Positions 16,749 to 25,800 of a DNA stretch of 57,079 nucleotides are shown here, in pieces. The translations under genes were made by a program, and so were the position numbers. The stretch's first letter is position 1; each line of letters starts with the position of its first letter. Source of the DNA: Bryobacteraceae bacterium (GTDB taxonomy: Bacteria; Acidobacteriota; Terriglobia; Bryobacterales; Bryobacteraceae); the NCBI GenBank assembly GCA_025980665.1, contig JAICXC010000015.1, forward strand, positions 1-57,079. The letters run 5' to 3'. Below the pieces are notes generated by a model. That model had not been told where the DNA came from and ran no database searches. It worked only from the letters and a program-made list of their open reading frames with translations.

Positions 16749-16946
16749 CTACGTGGACTTCTTTTTGTTAGGGGAAACCGCGCGCAATACGCCTCTCAGA
16801 GTCTTATCCGCCCCTTGCAGGCAGTCGTTAATTTCACCTAGATTGGGAACCTTGGATTCATCTACATCCGCCAAGGATGCGCGTGCCGATTGAATGCTAT
16901 GCACGCTGTCGGTAATTTTGGCACGTTCACTTTTGGTTAGTTCCAT
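16749..16946 (-). CDS. Small helical protein, unknown
   Basis: A 65-residue charged protein, largely helical (TKSERAKITDSVHSIQSARASLADVDES), with a Lys-rich end SPNKKKST. There is no signal or membrane segment. Its start overlaps the end of the 85-residue gene upstream by 20 bases, and the two form a pair. Composition (about one third charged, evenly spread) looks like a real small protein. No family is recognised. Confidence 0.5.
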   Translation of the reverse strand: MELTKSERAKITDSVHSIQSARASLADVDESKVPNLGEINDCLQGADKTLRGVLRAVSPNKKKST

Positions 16947-17184
16947 CGATTGTTGAGCAGCCGTGGATCTCCAAATGATGCATATATGCGTACTTGGCGT
17001 TGTGCTTGCGTTCGTTCGCCATATGAATCAGATCGTCAAATCGCTGACTATCCGCGTCGCTTGCGACCAGCGCTTGGAATTGATCTTCGTGGAGCCGGAT
17101 CAACTGGCGGATAGTGTCGGCGAAAGCGTCGAGAAGTTCTTTCGCTTCTTTACAATATGCGACGCCAGTCATGGAGCGTTCCAC
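16927..17184 (-). CDS. Small helical protein, unknown (conserved type in acidobacteria)
   Basis: An 85-residue protein starting at GTG 17184. The start is well supported: GGAGGAG lies at 17192-17198, 7 bases upstream. The sequence is almost all helix, with KEAKELLDAFADTIRQLIRLHEDQFQ in the first half and a block FDDLIHMANERKHNAKYAYMHH ending at HGCS. I recall similar small proteins with an ANERKxxAKYAY block from acidobacterial genomes, function unknown. It may be a helical-hairpin binding partner of the 65-residue protein encoded in the overlapping downstream gene. Confidence 0.65.
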   Translation of the reverse strand: MERSMTGVAYCKEAKELLDAFADTIRQLIRLHEDQFQALVASDADSQRFDDLIHMANERKHNAKYAYMHHLEIHGCSTIDGTNQK

Positions 17185-17351
17185 CGCTTAACTCCTCCGC
17201 CTTGGAAGTTTGCAATTCGATTGCCACAATCTTAAGCCACCTCGCGCCGAAAGGCGTTAGAGCCAGTTCGTGGCGCCTCGTTTCAGTCTAACTAATTGGC
17301 ATTTTTTATAGGGCCTCGCTCGGCCTAAGTTACAATGTGGATAACTCTTGA

Positions 17352-18377
17352 ATGGCCACTGTTCCCAGCCTGCCCATCCCATACCCAGACCAACTGGCGC
17401 AACCGCCGTCCCTGCGTCTTCCCGATCACAATCGCGAAGCTTGGACTCGCGACGCCGCCGCGCTGAGGTTTCCCGATTTTCAAGACCTGAGCGCCTGGAA
17501 CATATTTCGCGACGCCTCTGTTCATTTAGCCCTGCGATATTTACCCGAGCACTTCGCGGAAGCGCTGGATGAGTTCTTCGTCCCCACCGGCATCCCGGCA
17601 CTCATGTTCGAAAACCTTCCGGTGGATCCCGAACTCTCTCCCATTCCTGCCGACGGCCTGCGGCCCAGCAACAAACAGGCCGTTTCCGAGGCTGTGATCT
17701 GCGGCCTCGTCGGCATGCACGGTGAAATTCTTTCTTATCTGAATGAAAAGTTCGGCGCGCCTATCCAGGAAGTCGTGCCCATCCAGGGCATGGAACGAAT
17801 TCAATCCAATGCCGGACGGGTTCAGTTCGGCTTCCATAGCGACAACGCATTCCTGCCGCGGCGCTTTCGCCAGAACGGGATTTTGCTCTACGGTCTCCGC
17901 AACCAGGATGCGGCGACCCTCGTTCTTACAGCCGGCCAGATTATCGAAGCGGCTCCGGCCGATCTGGCGGCTTCGCTGGCCAAGCCCATTTACCGGCACG
18001 CATGTCCGGCCAGTTTTTCATTGCTGGGAAGCGCCGTGTTTTCCGCACCCTGCCCGATTCTATGGCGCGATGAACTGGGCCTGGCGCGTGTGTCCGCCGC
18101 CAGCTCTTCGATCGAACCGCTGACGCCCGAAGCTGGCGAGGCACTCAACCGCTTCCGCGCGCTGCTGATGTCTCTGGAGCCGGCGCGCGTCGTGGTCCGG
18201 CCCGGAACCGCGCTGCTGTTTAAGGACGACCGGGTCCTCCACGGGCGCGATTCCTTCACCGGCTCCCGCTGGTTGCAGCGGGCGTACTTCACCGATTCCC
18301 TGGATCCCTTGCGTAAGGCCACCCGCTCCGACCCCGAAGCTTTCGCTTTCGACGCCAGCGCCCTGCTTTGCGCCTGA
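17352..18377 (+). CDS. TauD/AsnO-like Fe(II)/2-oxoglutarate dioxygenase
   Basis: A 341-residue protein of the clavaminate synthase/TauD fold. The iron ligands are HxD in FGFHSDNAFLP (around residue 157) and a distal His in VLHGRDSFTG, with the 2-oxoglutarate-binding Arg shortly after (RWLQRAYF). The layout, including FENLPVDPELSPIPADG, resembles amino-acid hydroxylases such as AsnO and VioC. It would hydroxylate an amino acid or peptide-bound residue using O2 and 2-oxoglutarate. No NRPS or peptide gene is next to it, so the substrate is unknown. Upstream, 17185-17351 holds AT-richer sequence but no promoter I can assign. Confidence 0.8.
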   Translation: MATVPSLPIPYPDQLAQPPSLRLPDHNREAWTRDAAALRFPDFQDLSAWNIFRDASVHLALRYLPEHFAEALDEFFVPTGIPALMFENLPVDPELSPIPADGLRPSNKQAVSEAVICGLVGMHGEILSYLNEKFGAPIQEVVPIQGMERIQSNAGRVQFGFHSDNAFLPRRFRQNGILLYGLRNQDAATLVLTAGQIIEAAPADLAASLAKPIYRHACPASFSLLGSAVFSAPCPILWRDELGLARVSAASSSIEPLTPEAGEALNRFRALLMSLEPARVVVRPGTALLFKDDRVLHGRDSFTGSRWLQRAYFTDSLDPLRKATRSDPEAFAFDASALLCA

Positions 18378-18431
18378 CAGCGGCAAACCCTGCGGCAAAA
18401 GCCAAAAGCCGAGCCGCATGAGACCGGAGCA

Positions 18432-20831
18432 CTATTCTTGCCGCATTGATGCTGCGGGATCAAGGCCCATCGCTCGTCGCGCTGGTGCCCAGCAGGCTGC
18501 CACCGCCACCATCACCAGACACAAAGGGACCAGTACGAAGACTGTCATGTCGTGCGGAGCCACCTCGAATAGGCGGCTTGCCATCAGCCGGACCGCGAAG
18601 TAAGCTCCCGCCAATCCCGCTGTCAGCCCTAGCAGCATGAGCCGCGCACCATTCGCGGCAACCAACCGCAAAATGTCAATGGAGCTTGCGCCCAGCGCGA
18701 CGCGGATACCGATTTCCCGTGTGCGCCGATTCACTGTGTAGGAAATCACTCCGTAGAGTCCGATCGCCGAAAGGAGCAGGGCCACCGCTGCGAATAGTCC
18801 GAGAAGAGAGCCATAGAAACGAGGCTGTGCCGCGGTGCCTGAAACAATGCTGGTCAAAGTACGCACGGTGGAAATGGGTTGATCTGGATCGACCGACGCC
18901 ACGGCGGTTCGGAGTGCGGCGCCAATGTCCGCAGTCTGTCCCTGGGTCCGCACCACCAGGTTCATAGTTCGGGCGACATCCTGAGAATAAGGTAGATACA
19001 TCTCCGGATCAGGCGATCTGGCCAAAGAGAAATAATGCGTGCCGCCTACCACGCCCACGATTTCCCGCGCTACCGGCTTGCCTTCATCCATGATTAATCG
19101 TTTGCCGATGGGATTCTGGCCGGGGAAGAAGCGCCGCGCGAAAGGCTCGTTGATAAGGACTACAGGCAAGCTCGTGGCGGTATCCTGGCGGCCGAGCAAC
19201 CGTCCCTGCCGCAGCGGTGTGCCCATCGTCTGGAAGTAATCGCCTGAAACCCTCTCGTAAATGGAGAAGTCAGCAGAGCCTGGACCTGGGCCCCCCGGAT
19301 AATTCTTTCCTTCGATGCGAAAAAGATTGTCGTTCTCCGTGCCGGTCATCGGCAGCTCGGAGATGGCCCCTACGGATTCGACATTGGGCAAAGCTGCAAT
19401 TCGCTCAAACAATTGTCCGAGCTGTGCAATCCGCAGTTCGGGATGCCGGGCGCTCGTTTCCGGAAAACTGACCGCCGCGGTTACAGCGTTTTCCGAGTGG
19501 AATCCCGGATCGACGTGCGTCAGCTTCCATAGACTCTTGATGGCCAAACCCGCGGAAATCAAGAGCACCAGAGAGATCGCCAGTTCGGCGGCCACCAGGA
19601 GACCTCCGCCGCCGCGGCGCGAGCCACCTTGCGAAGCGCTCTTGAGGGTCGATTGCACCTGGTCCCGCGTGGCGTGCAGCGCCGGTGCGAGGCCGAATAG
19701 GAGGCCCGTTAAAACCGAAAGCAGCAGCGCGAATCCGAGCACGGTCCCGTCCACGCCGATCTCATTGAGGCGTGGCAGATCGGTGGGGCCCCATGAGCGC
19801 AGCGCGGCCACGCCCCACGATGCCAGCAGAATAGCAGCTGCCCCTCCAAGCATTGCGAGCATCAAACTCTCCGTCAGAAACTGGCTCACCAGTCGGGCGC
19901 GGCTGGCCCCCAGCGCGCCGCGGATCGCAACCTCCTTGCGCCGTCCTGTAGCCCGCACCAACAGCAGGTTGGCAACGTTGGCACACGCAATCAGCAGCAC
20001 CAAACCGACGGCGCACAGCAGGATCAGAAGCACGTCCTTAACGGGACCGATCAACTCGTCGCTAAGCGGTTGAAGCCGTACCGACCAGCCTTTCTCTGAA
20101 TCCGGATACTGCTCGCCCAGACGATGCGCAATCGCGTCCAGATCGGCCTGTGCTTGTACGAAGGTAACGTCCGGCTTGATCTTCCCGATCAGGCGCAGGA
20201 AGTGGCTATGCCTGATGGTCATTCCCGGATTCAGCATAGGCATGGGAACCATCACCTGGACATCCATCAGAAGCGGAACATCCGGCATCACGCCGGCTAC
20301 TGTGACCGAATTACCGTCGAGCCGGAGTGTTTTCCCGATCACCGAAGGCGAGCCTCCAAAGTGCTGCTGCCAGAAACCGCGTCCGAGAATCACTACTTGC
20401 GGCAACGTTTCCTTCTCATCGGCTTCCACCAAGCCGCGGCCGACTATCGGCTTTAGACCAAGTGCGTCGTAAAAGTTCGCCGAGGCGACTCCTTCCTTCA
20501 ATTGCTCGGGCTGCTGCTCACCCGTAAGTGCTACGCTCGAGGTCCACACCTCCATTGCTGCGAGTTGCTCGAAAGTGCGATTCTGCGCGCGGTAATCGCG
20601 GAAAGGAGGAGGCCCGATTCCGGCAATGTCAGTTCCCTCCGTCTTCCCCCAGCCCCAGACCAACTTCGCGTGCTCGCCGAACGGCAGCGGTCGCAGCAGC
20701 ACTGCATTGAGAACGCTGAAAATCGCCGTGTTCGCACCAATTCCCAGAGCCAGCGTTAGCACCGCCGTCAGGGTGAATCCTGGACTGTGCCGCAATCCGC
20801 GTAGTGCGTAACGAAGGTCCTGCATTAGCAT
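18432..20831 (-). CDS. ADOP-type ABC transporter permease (MacB/FtsX family)
   Basis: A 799-residue permease with the standard opening MLMQDLRYALRGLRHSPGF followed by a first helix near residues 17-40 (LTLALGIGANTAIFSVLNAVLLRPLPF). It has two MacB periplasmic domains and two FtsX three-helix units, ending with ACWAPARRAMGLDPAASMRQE. This is the acidobacterial duplicated orphaned permease type: no ATP-binding gene is adjacent. Members probably work with a shared LolD/MacB-like ATPase in export or mechanical signalling; substrates are unknown. It stands alone, convergent with the oxygenase gene. Confidence 0.9.
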   Translation of the reverse strand: MLMQDLRYALRGLRHSPGFTLTAVLTLALGIGANTAIFSVLNAVLLRPLPFGEHAKLVWGWGKTEGTDIAGIGPPPFRDYRAQNRTFEQLAAMEVWTSSVALTGEQQPEQLKEGVASANFYDALGLKPIVGRGLVEADEKETLPQVVILGRGFWQQHFGGSPSVIGKTLRLDGNSVTVAGVMPDVPLLMDVQVMVPMPMLNPGMTIRHSHFLRLIGKIKPDVTFVQAQADLDAIAHRLGEQYPDSEKGWSVRLQPLSDELIGPVKDVLLILLCAVGLVLLIACANVANLLLVRATGRRKEVAIRGALGASRARLVSQFLTESLMLAMLGGAAAILLASWGVAALRSWGPTDLPRLNEIGVDGTVLGFALLLSVLTGLLFGLAPALHATRDQVQSTLKSASQGGSRRGGGGLLVAAELAISLVLLISAGLAIKSLWKLTHVDPGFHSENAVTAAVSFPETSARHPELRIAQLGQLFERIAALPNVESVGAISELPMTGTENDNLFRIEGKNYPGGPGPGSADFSIYERVSGDYFQTMGTPLRQGRLLGRQDTATSLPVVLINEPFARRFFPGQNPIGKRLIMDEGKPVAREIVGVVGGTHYFSLARSPDPEMYLPYSQDVARTMNLVVRTQGQTADIGAALRTAVASVDPDQPISTVRTLTSIVSGTAAQPRFYGSLLGLFAAVALLLSAIGLYGVISYTVNRRTREIGIRVALGASSIDILRLVAANGARLMLLGLTAGLAGAYFAVRLMASRLFEVAPHDMTVFVLVPLCLVMVAVAACWAPARRAMGLDPAASMRQE

Positions 20832-20943
20832 GTGCGTTACTCAGTGCAATCTGGCTTCCGCGCGAAGTCGTTTGACGCCAATAGCGTGCCAGGTGCCGCT
20901 GTCCGAAATCGGGAAACTGGGTGTGTTTAAGAACACTACCCCG

Positions 20944-21207
20944 CTAGAACTTATCCCTGCACTCGGCCGAACAGAAATAGTAGGTCTCTCCACCTTTACT
21001 CTTCTGGATCGCCGTGGCCGTGGATACGAATGTCCCGCATACGGGGTCTTTTTTGAGGGACTGAGGAGCTTGGCTCCGCGGAGCGCCCGCCGATGGCGCA
21101 CCTGGCGGCGAGCCCGCGCTGGAGAAAGCTTTGCCGACCGCCTCCAACACTGATCGCAACAGGGTCAGAATGACGACCCCGACGATCACGTAGAGGATCA
21201 GCCGCAT
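20944..21207 (-). CDS. Membrane-anchored YHS-domain protein
   Basis: An 87-residue protein: one N-terminal helix (LILYVIVGVVILTLLRSVL), a Gly/Pro/Ala-rich linker, and a C-terminal YHS-like domain with DPVCGTFV and YFCSAECRDKF. YHS domains bind metal through their Cys residues (here CG, CSAEC) and occur in copper- and heavy-metal-handling proteins. It starts 9 bases after the TPR gene on the same strand, so the pair is probably one operon. The metal and partner are unknown. Confidence 0.75.
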   Translation of the reverse strand: MRLILYVIVGVVILTLLRSVLEAVGKAFSSAGSPPGAPSAGAPRSQAPQSLKKDPVCGTFVSTATAIQKSKGGETYYFCSAECRDKF

Positions 21208-21216
21208 GACTGCGCG

Positions 21217-22398
21217 CTACTTCGATTTCTTTTGATTGTTTTTCTGATTCGCGGGCTGCTTCGCGCCGGGACGCTCGAAGGTAGTCTGCACCGTGCTGCC
21301 TAACGATTCGAGCAGTGCTTTCGCGCCTTCGGCGTTCGCCCCGTCCGGCTTCAACGCCAGGTACTTCTGAAACGCCTCCGTGGTACCCGCGGGAGCCACC
21401 ATCTTTTGATCCGCGCCCACCGTCGCCCGCCCGATCAGAACCAAGCCGAGTTGGTAGTACGCGTCGGCGTAGTTTGGATCCAGCTCAATGGCCTTCTTGA
21501 ATGCGGTTTCCGCCGCCTGGCTCTGGTTGGTATTCACGTACACCGCGCCCAGATTGTAATAATACTTGCCAGCTTGCGACGGATCCAGTTGCGCCGCCTT
21601 GGTCAGTTCAGCCTGGGCCTGATCCATCTTCTTGCCCTTGGCCAGCGCCAGCGCATAGTTGTTGTGATAGTTGGGGTCGTCGACCTTGATTTCGACAGCC
21701 TTGGCGTAAGCTGCGATGCCCTTTTCGATGGCTGCCTGCTGCTCCGCGCCCGTCTTGGTATCGCTCAGACTAATGTAGGATTCCGCCAGTTGCGCCCACA
21801 CCACGTGCTGGTTGGGGGCCATGGTCGAAGCCTTCTCCAGATTCTCGATCGCCAGCGGATAGTTCTTGGCGTTCTTGGCTTCCATGCCGGTGTTGAAGGC
21901 GTCCTGGAGCGCCTTGTCCTTCGCCATCGCCTCTTCTTGTTCCTTCAACTTCTTTTCGTATTCAGCGCGCTGCTCCTTGGTCATCCCAGCTTCTGGCTTG
22001 GCTTGGCCCGGAGCTGGCGCTGCTCCCGGAGCGGGACCTGCCGCCGCGGCCGCCGCATTAGCAGCCGCTACCTTCGAAAGATCGAACTCGAGCGGCGGGT
22101 TGTCGCCCGGCCGCGAATGCATGCCGGTCATCGTTCCCATTTCCTTCCCGTTCACGATAACCGTGATGTTGTATACGCCCGTCGGCAGATTGGCGTATAG
22201 GAAGTGACCCTTCTTATCGGTCTTGACGTTAAAGCTCTGCTTGATGTCGGTACGATCGAGCTTGATTTGCGCGCCCTGAAGCGGCTTGCCGTCGGTGTTT
22301 AGCACATCCCCCTGGATGTTCGAGGTCTGCGCCCATCCGACGGCCGCGAACACGAACAAAGGAGCGAAAGCGAAAAGTCTGCGAAGTGAGGTAAGCAT
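21217..22398 (-). CDS. Secreted TPR protein with N-terminal carboxypeptidase-regulatory-like domain
   Basis: A 393-residue protein from ATG 22398, where GGAGG lies 11 bases upstream and the signal peptide (ending VGWAQ) begins. Residues ~28-100 form a CarboxypepD_reg-like beta sandwich (IQGDVLNTDGKPLQGAQIKL, GHFLYANLPTGVYNITV). An Ala/Gly/Pro-rich linker and a charged coiled-coil follow (KEQRAEYEKKLKEQEEAM). The rest is at least five TPR repeats (LEKASTMAPNQHVVWAQLAES, KAAQLDPSQAGKYYYNLGA, KAIELDPNYADAYYQLG). It is probably a periplasmic scaffold, co-transcribed with the YHS gene. Ligands are unknown. Confidence 0.85.
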   Translation of the reverse strand: MLTSLRRLFAFAPLFVFAAVGWAQTSNIQGDVLNTDGKPLQGAQIKLDRTDIKQSFNVKTDKKGHFLYANLPTGVYNITVIVNGKEMGTMTGMHSRPGDNPPLEFDLSKVAAANAAAAAAGPAPGAAPAPGQAKPEAGMTKEQRAEYEKKLKEQEEAMAKDKALQDAFNTGMEAKNAKNYPLAIENLEKASTMAPNQHVVWAQLAESYISLSDTKTGAEQQAAIEKGIAAYAKAVEIKVDDPNYHNNYALALAKGKKMDQAQAELTKAAQLDPSQAGKYYYNLGAVYVNTNQSQAAETAFKKAIELDPNYADAYYQLGLVLIGRATVGADQKMVAPAGTTEAFQKYLALKPDGANAEGAKALLESLGSTVQTTFERPGAKQPANQKNNQKKSK

Positions 22399-22493
22399 GC
22401 GTTGAGGGACCTCCAGCAAGCTGGTTGGGATTCCATGTACAGCATACTACAAGGTGCCGGGTTGGATCAAAAGGCCGTGCAGTATCTACAGCT

Positions 22494-23315
22494 TCACCGA
22501 TCCGCAGGCGGCTTTTCCAGCTGGCGGCCCGCCTCCCGGTCGCTGCGTGCGCCGGGGACGTCTCCCAGAGCCTCGCGGGACCTCGCACGCGCCAAGTATC
22601 CAATCGGGCTGGACGGAGAAATCGCAACTACCTGATCCAGGTCCGCCATAGCCTTCGGATGTTCACCCAATGACTGATAAGTGGCCGCCCGCTGGAAATA
22701 CGTTTCCATTCCTGGGGCGAGTTCCACCGCGCGGTCGAAATCCTCGAGCGACCGTGAAATATTGCCTTTCCGACGCTCTGCCATTCCACGCAACATATAC
22801 GCGTAGCTGAGTTCAGGATCTCGCTGAAGAGCCTCGCTGCAATCCGCGATGACCGAGGGGTATTCCTCGGCTCCAAGGTACACTGCGGCGCGCTCCACGA
22901 AAGCCCCGGCGCTGCCCGGTTGGAGTTGAATGACTTTGGTGAAATCCCGTATCGCGGCTTCGGTCTGGTTCATGGCCGCATAGGTACGCGCTCGGAACAG
23001 GTACGCATTTGTGAGACCTCTGTCGGCCGCCAGAGCAAGATCGAAGGCTGTAATTGCCTCCGCGTAACGCCCCACCCTGAGCATCTGTTCGCCATCGTTC
23101 AAGGCCTTCTGTCCGTCGTGCGACGACGCCAGTCGTTGGTACATCAAAACCCCGCTGAGGACCAGCAGCAGCCCAACGCCTAGCCATTTAAATACCAGCG
23201 CGCGCCTCGCCCGCGCGAAATCCTCGGCCGAAATCGCCACTAGGAGTACCGGTTTGTGGCGAGCAGTTGCCTGGGACACGCCCACATCATAGCCGGGGAC
23301 CTGTGGAAAAGCCAT
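22494..23315 (-). CDS. Membrane-anchored TPR protein
   Basis: A 273-residue protein from ATG 23315. After a ~40-residue cytoplasmic segment there is one membrane helix (WLGVGLLLVLSGVLMYQRLA) and then six or so TPR units, for example YAEAITAFDLALAADRGLTN, EAAIRDFTKVIQLQPGSAG and RSLEDFDRAVELAPG. It lacks a cleavable signal, so the TPR part faces the periplasm on an anchor. It is divergent from the next TPR gene with about 140 bases between. Function is not indicated by neighbours beyond the cluster of TPR proteins here. Confidence 0.8.
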   Translation of the reverse strand: MAFPQVPGYDVGVSQATARHKPVLLVAISAEDFARARRALVFKWLGVGLLLVLSGVLMYQRLASSHDGQKALNDGEQMLRVGRYAEAITAFDLALAADRGLTNAYLFRARTYAAMNQTEAAIRDFTKVIQLQPGSAGAFVERAAVYLGAEEYPSVIADCSEALQRDPELSYAYMLRGMAERRKGNISRSLEDFDRAVELAPGMETYFQRAATYQSLGEHPKAMADLDQVVAISPSSPIGYLARARSREALGDVPGARSDREAGRQLEKPPADR

Positions 23316-23456
23316 AGCCCCGACGTCAGAAGGTCTTATTTTCTGTCCAGTAGAAGTACCTTTGGATCGGTACTGCCATCCCAGCGCGGCCAATAACTGC
23401 ATCCTGAGGGCGGTCTGCTGCGTCCAAATTGATATAGAATACAACCAAAGGGTGCG

Positions 23457-24317
23457 ATGCGGGGATTACTGGCTTTCTTGTTGACCATAGCTGTCTCGGC
23501 TGGTTCGGCACTGGCGAAGACACCCGCGTGGGAACGCGCCCACGAACTCTACCAGCGCACGGAATATTCGCAAGCATTGTCGGTTCTTGACGGGATCCCC
23601 AACCAAGACGTGGATACGCTCCAGCTCATCGGGCAATGCTACTTCATGCAAGGGGAGTATAAACAAGCCGGCGAGGCGTTTGAGAAGGCCCTGGCCCTGG
23701 CGCCACGAAGTTCCGAGTTGCACCGTCTTTTAGGCAATGTCTATGGACGGCGCGCCGAAACCGGCAGCATGCTTACCGCGCCCGGAAACGCCAAAAAAGC
23801 TCGCCAGTATTTCGAGCAAGCTGTGGAGCTCGATCCCTACAATCGAGAAGCTGCCTCCAATCTCTTCGAATATTACCTGGAAGCGCCCAGTTTCCTGGGG
23901 GGGGGAATCGAAAAAGCGCAAACTCTGGCCAAGCGTATTGCCACTTTGGACATGCCCGCAGGCCACCACGCGCTCGCTCAATTGGAAGGCAAACAGAAAC
24001 GCTACGATGCGGCCGAGCAGCAGTTGAGGAGCACGGTCGCTCTTGCCCCGCGCCAGGTAGGACCCCTGATCGATCTGGCAAAATTCCTTTCCGATCGGGG
24101 CCGAGTCAAAGAGAGCGACGAGAAGTTTGAGGAAGCCGCCCACATGGCGCCCAATAGCCCGGAAGTGATGTTTGCCCGCGCCGAAACCTACATCCAGCAA
24201 AAACGCAATCTCGCCGACGCCCGTCAATTGCTGCAGCGCTACCTCGCCAGCCCCCTGACGCCGGATGACCCGCCGCGTGAGGACGCCCGTACGCTCCTTA
24301 GCGAAGCCGGGCACTGA
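23457..24317 (+). CDS. Secreted TPR protein
   Basis: A 286-residue protein with a signal peptide ending at SALAKTPA. Repeats cover most of the mature chain: YSQALSVLDGIPNQDVDTLQLIG, KQAGEAFEKALALAPRSSELHRLLG, KKARQYFEQAVELDPYNREAASNL, and a less regular half that ends with DARQLLQRYLASPLTPDD. It sits 12 bases upstream of an FtsX-type permease gene on the same strand, so it may be the periplasmic partner of that permease (inference). The TPR order and the SFLGGGIEKA insert resemble secreted TPR proteins of unknown role. Confidence 0.8.
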   Translation: MRGLLAFLLTIAVSAGSALAKTPAWERAHELYQRTEYSQALSVLDGIPNQDVDTLQLIGQCYFMQGEYKQAGEAFEKALALAPRSSELHRLLGNVYGRRAETGSMLTAPGNAKKARQYFEQAVELDPYNREAASNLFEYYLEAPSFLGGGIEKAQTLAKRIATLDMPAGHHALAQLEGKQKRYDAAEQQLRSTVALAPRQVGPLIDLAKFLSDRGRVKESDEKFEEAAHMAPNSPEVMFARAETYIQQKRNLADARQLLQRYLASPLTPDDPPREDARTLLSEAGH

Positions 24318-24329
24318 TTTTCTATCCGC

Positions 24330-25538
24330 ATGTTTCACTTTGAAGCCCTGCGATCCAGCATTCAGGCGCTTCGAGCCAACAAGTTCCGAGCGTTCCTCAC
24401 GGCCCTTGGCCTGGTCATCGGCAATGCCTCCGTGATCCTGGTCGTCACCATTTCGCTTACCAGCCGCGATTACGTCCTGGATCAAATTCAGGCCATCGGA
24501 TCGAACATGATTTACGCGCAATTCGACGGCGGGAACAACCCAGCCATGGCCGTCGCCGATGCCGATTACCTTAAGGTCGCCGATGTGCAAGCGGTGCGCG
24601 ATCAGCTAGGCTCGCGCATAGTGGCCGCCACCGGCGTCATGAATAATTTCGACCAGATGCGCATCCAGGGACACGACGAAGACGTTTCCATCATCGGCGC
24701 CGACCAGTATTATCCGGAGGTGCGCAATCTGGCCCTTCTGGCCGGACGATTCGTGGACGCCGGCGACATCGAAAACCGCAATCATGTCGCGATGTTGACC
24801 GAGCGTCTGGCGAAGCGGCTCTTTGGGGGGCAATCACAGGCCGTGGGACAAACGGTAAAGCTGCATGGCCTGCAGTTCGAGATCATCGGCACTTTCAAGG
24901 AGCGGACGACTAGCTTTGGACAATCGGAAATCACCGGCGAAAACGTTCTGATTCCCATCACGGTTCTCAAATACTTCGCGCCGCTCGAGCGAGTCGATCC
25001 TCTGTACGTTCAGGCTCACTCCACGGCTGACGTAGAGGCAGTGACGCAACTGGTCCGGACGGTGATTGAAGGGCGGCACCGCGCCGGTGCACGCTACAAA
25101 GTCGAAAATCTTTCGGAGATTCTGAACGCCGCAAAGAATATCGCGAAGATCATGACCGTGGTGCTCATTATGGTCAGCGCGATCGCTCTCATCATTTCCG
25201 GGATCGGCATCATGAATATCATGCTGGTAACGGTGACGGAGCGGACGCGGGAGATCGGCCTGCGCATGGCAGTGGGGGCGGCAAGGCGCAATGTGCTCGA
25301 GCAGTTTCTTGCCGAGGCCGTGCTGATCAGTCTGGGCGGCGGCCTGGCCGGCGTCGCATTAGGGGTGGCCGTTCCGTTGGCGGTGAACCATTACGTAGAC
25401 GACGTCAAAATCCCCATTTCGATCACCTCGATTGTGGTGGCGCTGGTCGTTTCGATGCTGGTGGGACTAGTGTTCGGGCTGCTCCCTGCCAATCGCGCAG
25501 CGCGGCTGAATCCCACCGAAGCCTTACGGTACGAATGA
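24330..25538 (+). CDS. MacB/FtsX-family ABC permease
   Basis: A 402-residue permease: an N-terminal helix (FLTALGLVIGNASVILVV), a MacB-type periplasmic domain (residues ~50-270) and three C-terminal helices with the FtsX signature GIMNIMLVTVTERTREIGLR and GLLPANRAARLNPTEALRYE at the end. It resembles single-unit MacB/YknZ permeases. No ATPase gene is adjacent; the preceding gene encodes a secreted TPR protein 12 bases away, possibly an adaptor. The substrate is unknown. The extent matches the family (~400 residues). Confidence 0.85.
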   Translation: MFHFEALRSSIQALRANKFRAFLTALGLVIGNASVILVVTISLTSRDYVLDQIQAIGSNMIYAQFDGGNNPAMAVADADYLKVADVQAVRDQLGSRIVAATGVMNNFDQMRIQGHDEDVSIIGADQYYPEVRNLALLAGRFVDAGDIENRNHVAMLTERLAKRLFGGQSQAVGQTVKLHGLQFEIIGTFKERTTSFGQSEITGENVLIPITVLKYFAPLERVDPLYVQAHSTADVEAVTQLVRTVIEGRHRAGARYKVENLSEILNAAKNIAKIMTVVLIMVSAIALIISGIGIMNIMLVTVTERTREIGLRMAVGAARRNVLEQFLAEAVLISLGGGLAGVALGVAVPLAVNHYVDDVKIPISITSIVVALVVSMLVGLVFGLLPANRAARLNPTEALRYE

Positions 25539-25572
25539 TCCGCTTTATTCGGCCCTATGGTAAAGTTGCAGC

Positions 25573-25800
25573 ATGAAGTTTCCTGAACGTATCGAAGCTA
25601 AATCCTCGGTGATGCTGGGGAAGCCGTGCGTGAAAGGTACTCGCATCCCGGTCTACCTTTTGCTGGAAAAAATGGCGGCTGGGGAAACGTTTGAACAACT
25701 GCTTGCCGCCTACCCACAACTCGCCATTGAGGACCTACGCGCGTGTCTGGAATACGCCGCGGCGTTGGCCGCTGAAGAAGTCATCCTTGCTGAAGCGTGA
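25573..25800 (+). CDS. DUF433 antitoxin
   Basis: A 75-residue protein of the DUF433 (VapB45-like) family. The winged-helix block GKPCVKGTRIPVYLLLEKMAAGETFEQLLAAYP is diagnostic. DUF433 proteins bind DNA and neutralise PIN-like DUF5615 toxins. The stop overlaps the toxin start by 4 bases (GTGA), giving tight antitoxin-first coupling. Autoregulation of the pair is expected from the family, but no operator was identified in the 34-base gap upstream. Confidence 0.85.
   Translation: MKFPERIEAKSSVMLGKPCVKGTRIPVYLLLEKMAAGETFEQLLAAYPQLAIEDLRACLEYAAALAAEEVILAEA

Noticed and set aside
23730..24590. 286-residue antisense frame across TPR and permease genes
   Set aside because: It spans two real genes on the other strand with no coding signature.
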